DNA from: Ecdyonurus torrentis
Taxonomy: Eukaryota > Arthropoda > Insecta > Ephemeroptera > Heptageniidae
Length of the DNA: 64,000 bases
Assembly (NCBI GenBank): GCA_949318235.1
Contig: CASGGR010000056.1
Coordinates: forward strand, 372,001-436,000
Direction of reading: 5' to 3'
Under the pieces are notes generated by a model. The model saw nothing but the letters and a program-made list of their open reading frames with translations. It did not search any database and was not told the origin of the DNA. Every line of letters begins with the position of its first letter. Position 1 is the first letter of the stretch. Both the position numbers and the translations under genes were made by a program. This document shows positions 63,224 through 64,000 of the stretch, in pieces.

Positions 63224-64000
63224 AAGTTCAAGACATCTTTTTTGTACAGAATTAAAAAAGCTATGTTTTGAGTTAAAAAAGATGTCTGTAGCATTCTTAG
63301 TTTTTGAGAAATCATCAAAACTAGTTTTAATCGTGTAAAAAGTATGATTTTTATCATTCAATAACATTTGTTTTTTGAAATAGAAACTTTGTTTTATGAC
63401 TAGGTTTGGCTACATGACGAGTGAAAACTAAAATTGTCAATAACCCAAAAATTATGCGTCGGAGCAAAAAAGTTCAAGACATCTTTTTCGTACAGAATTG
63501 AAAAAGCTATGTTTTAAGATATATTGAATGTCTGTAGCATTTTTAGTTTTTGAGAAATCATCAAAACTAGTTTTAATCGTGTAAAAAGTATAATTTTTAT
63601 CATTCAATAACATTTGGTTCTTGAAATAGAAACTTTGTTTTATGACTAGGTTTGGCTACATGACGAGTGAAAACTAAAATTGTCAATAACCCAAAAAGTA
63701 TGCGTCGGAGCAAAAAAGTTCAAGACATCTTTTTTGTACAGAATTAAAAAAGCTATGTTTTGAGTTATACTGGATGTCTGTAGCATTTTTAGTTTTTGAG
63801 AAATCTTCAAAACTAGTTTTAATCGTGTAAAAAGTATGATTTTTATCATTCAATAACATTTGGTTCTTGAAATAGAAACTTTGTTTTATGACTAGGTTTG
63901 GCTACATGACGAGTGAAAACTAAAATTGTCAATAACCCAAAAAGTATGCGTCGGAGCAAAAAAGTTCAAGACATCTTTTTTGTACAGAAATGAAAAAGCT
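63224..64000. repeat. 8-monomer unit, copy 2, cut by the window edge
   Basis: The order 2-1-7-10(partial) repeats 61257 onward at an offset of 1967 bp. The aaatcttc change recurs at 63806, exactly 1967 bp after 61839, confirming descent from copy 1. One private change at 63452 gives aaaaattatg. The last 39 bases are the start of a type 10 monomer, and the array plainly continues past the window. Confidence 0.85.

Larger units (their letters stand above)
1..64000. repeat. Satellite DNA array, 246-bp monomer, 260 complete copies plus a partial one
   Basis: The same 246-bp unit follows itself head to tail from the first base to the last, with no inversion and no foreign insertion seen. Unit starts can be followed by the phrase aagttcaa at 1, 247, 493 and so on to 63962. 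Only three units differ in length: 6889-7135 and 15254-15500 are 247 bp, and 61995-62239 is 245 bp. Composition is about 72% A+T. Variation sits at a limited set of positions, so copies fall into about twelve recurring types arranged in multimers. Long variant-sharing arrays of this kind are known from eukaryotic centromeric and heterochromatic satellites. The family is not recognised, and neither a kinetochore role nor a lineage can be read from the sequence alone. Confidence 0.98.

Noticed and set aside
909..63849. Recurring minus-strand ORFs of 63-82 codons in about half of the monomers, starting MIKIILFTR
   Set aside because: They are by-products of the repeat. Types 1, 5 and 9 carry an in-frame stop in the middle (TAA in types 1 and 5, TAG in type 9), and type 3 lacks the start. 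Differences between copies change the amino acids freely, no frame stays open through successive monomers although 246 is divisible by three, and no protein family is recognisable.
1..64000. CRISPR array
   Set aside because: Repeats are 246 bp and contiguous, with no short repeats separated by unique spacers and no associated genes.
1..64000. Transposon, retroelement or viral sequence inserted in the array
   Set aside because: The 246-bp register is unbroken apart from three one-base indels, leaving no room for an insertion, and I saw no target-site duplication, long terminal repeat or coding motif.
1..64000. Bacterial-type promoters, ribosome binding sites or terminators
   Set aside because: AT-rich repeats produce many look-alike hexamers and T-runs. 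With no gene next to them and a eukaryotic satellite setting, none is supported.

Overview
The whole 64 kb window is one uninterrupted satellite DNA array. A 246-bp AT-rich monomer (69 G+C in the first copy, about 28%) is repeated head to tail in one orientation: 260 complete copies, then 39 bp of copy 261. I found no genes, RNA genes, transposons, telomere repeats, CRISPR arrays or unique sequence. An array of this size, with related variants arranged in nested multimers, indicates a eukaryotic chromosome, in heterochromatin of centromeric, pericentromeric, subtelomeric or similar type. I do not recognise the satellite family and cannot name the lineage; plant and invertebrate genomes are both plausible.

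The interest lies in the higher-order structure. Monomers fall into about twelve types, numbered 1-12 here and defined in the monomer entry. Monomer n starts at 246n-245 (n 1-29), 246n-244 (n 30-63), 246n-243 (n 64-253) and 246n-244 (n 254-261). The two +1 steps are single-A insertions and the -1 step is a one-base deletion.

Layout: (i) 1-16976 is two tandem copies of a 35-monomer unit of 8611 bp; the second has lost exactly one monomer through a fusion at 13778-14023. (ii) 16731-21896 is a 21-monomer block, including a distinctive type 10/11/12 segment, that recurs almost unchanged at 48711-53876, exactly 31,980 bp (130 monomers) away. (iii) 21897-27308 is a mixed stretch. (iv) About 27632-34027 is a 13-monomer (3198 bp) tandem duplication. 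(v) 35427-46742 is an 11-monomer (2706 bp) higher-order repeat with shortened versions. (vi) 46743-48710 is a short link. (vii) 51417-61256 is a 14- then 16-monomer higher-order repeat sharing a 10-monomer core. (viii) 61257-64000 is an 8-monomer duplication still running at the window edge.

Nearly every boundary between these blocks is a hybrid monomer, with the left part of one type and the right part of another at unchanged length. That is the expected mark of in-register unequal recombination. The short minus-strand ORFs seen in about half the monomers are best read as by-products of the repeat. All typing and comparison was done by eye; counts of differences are those I noticed, not an alignment.
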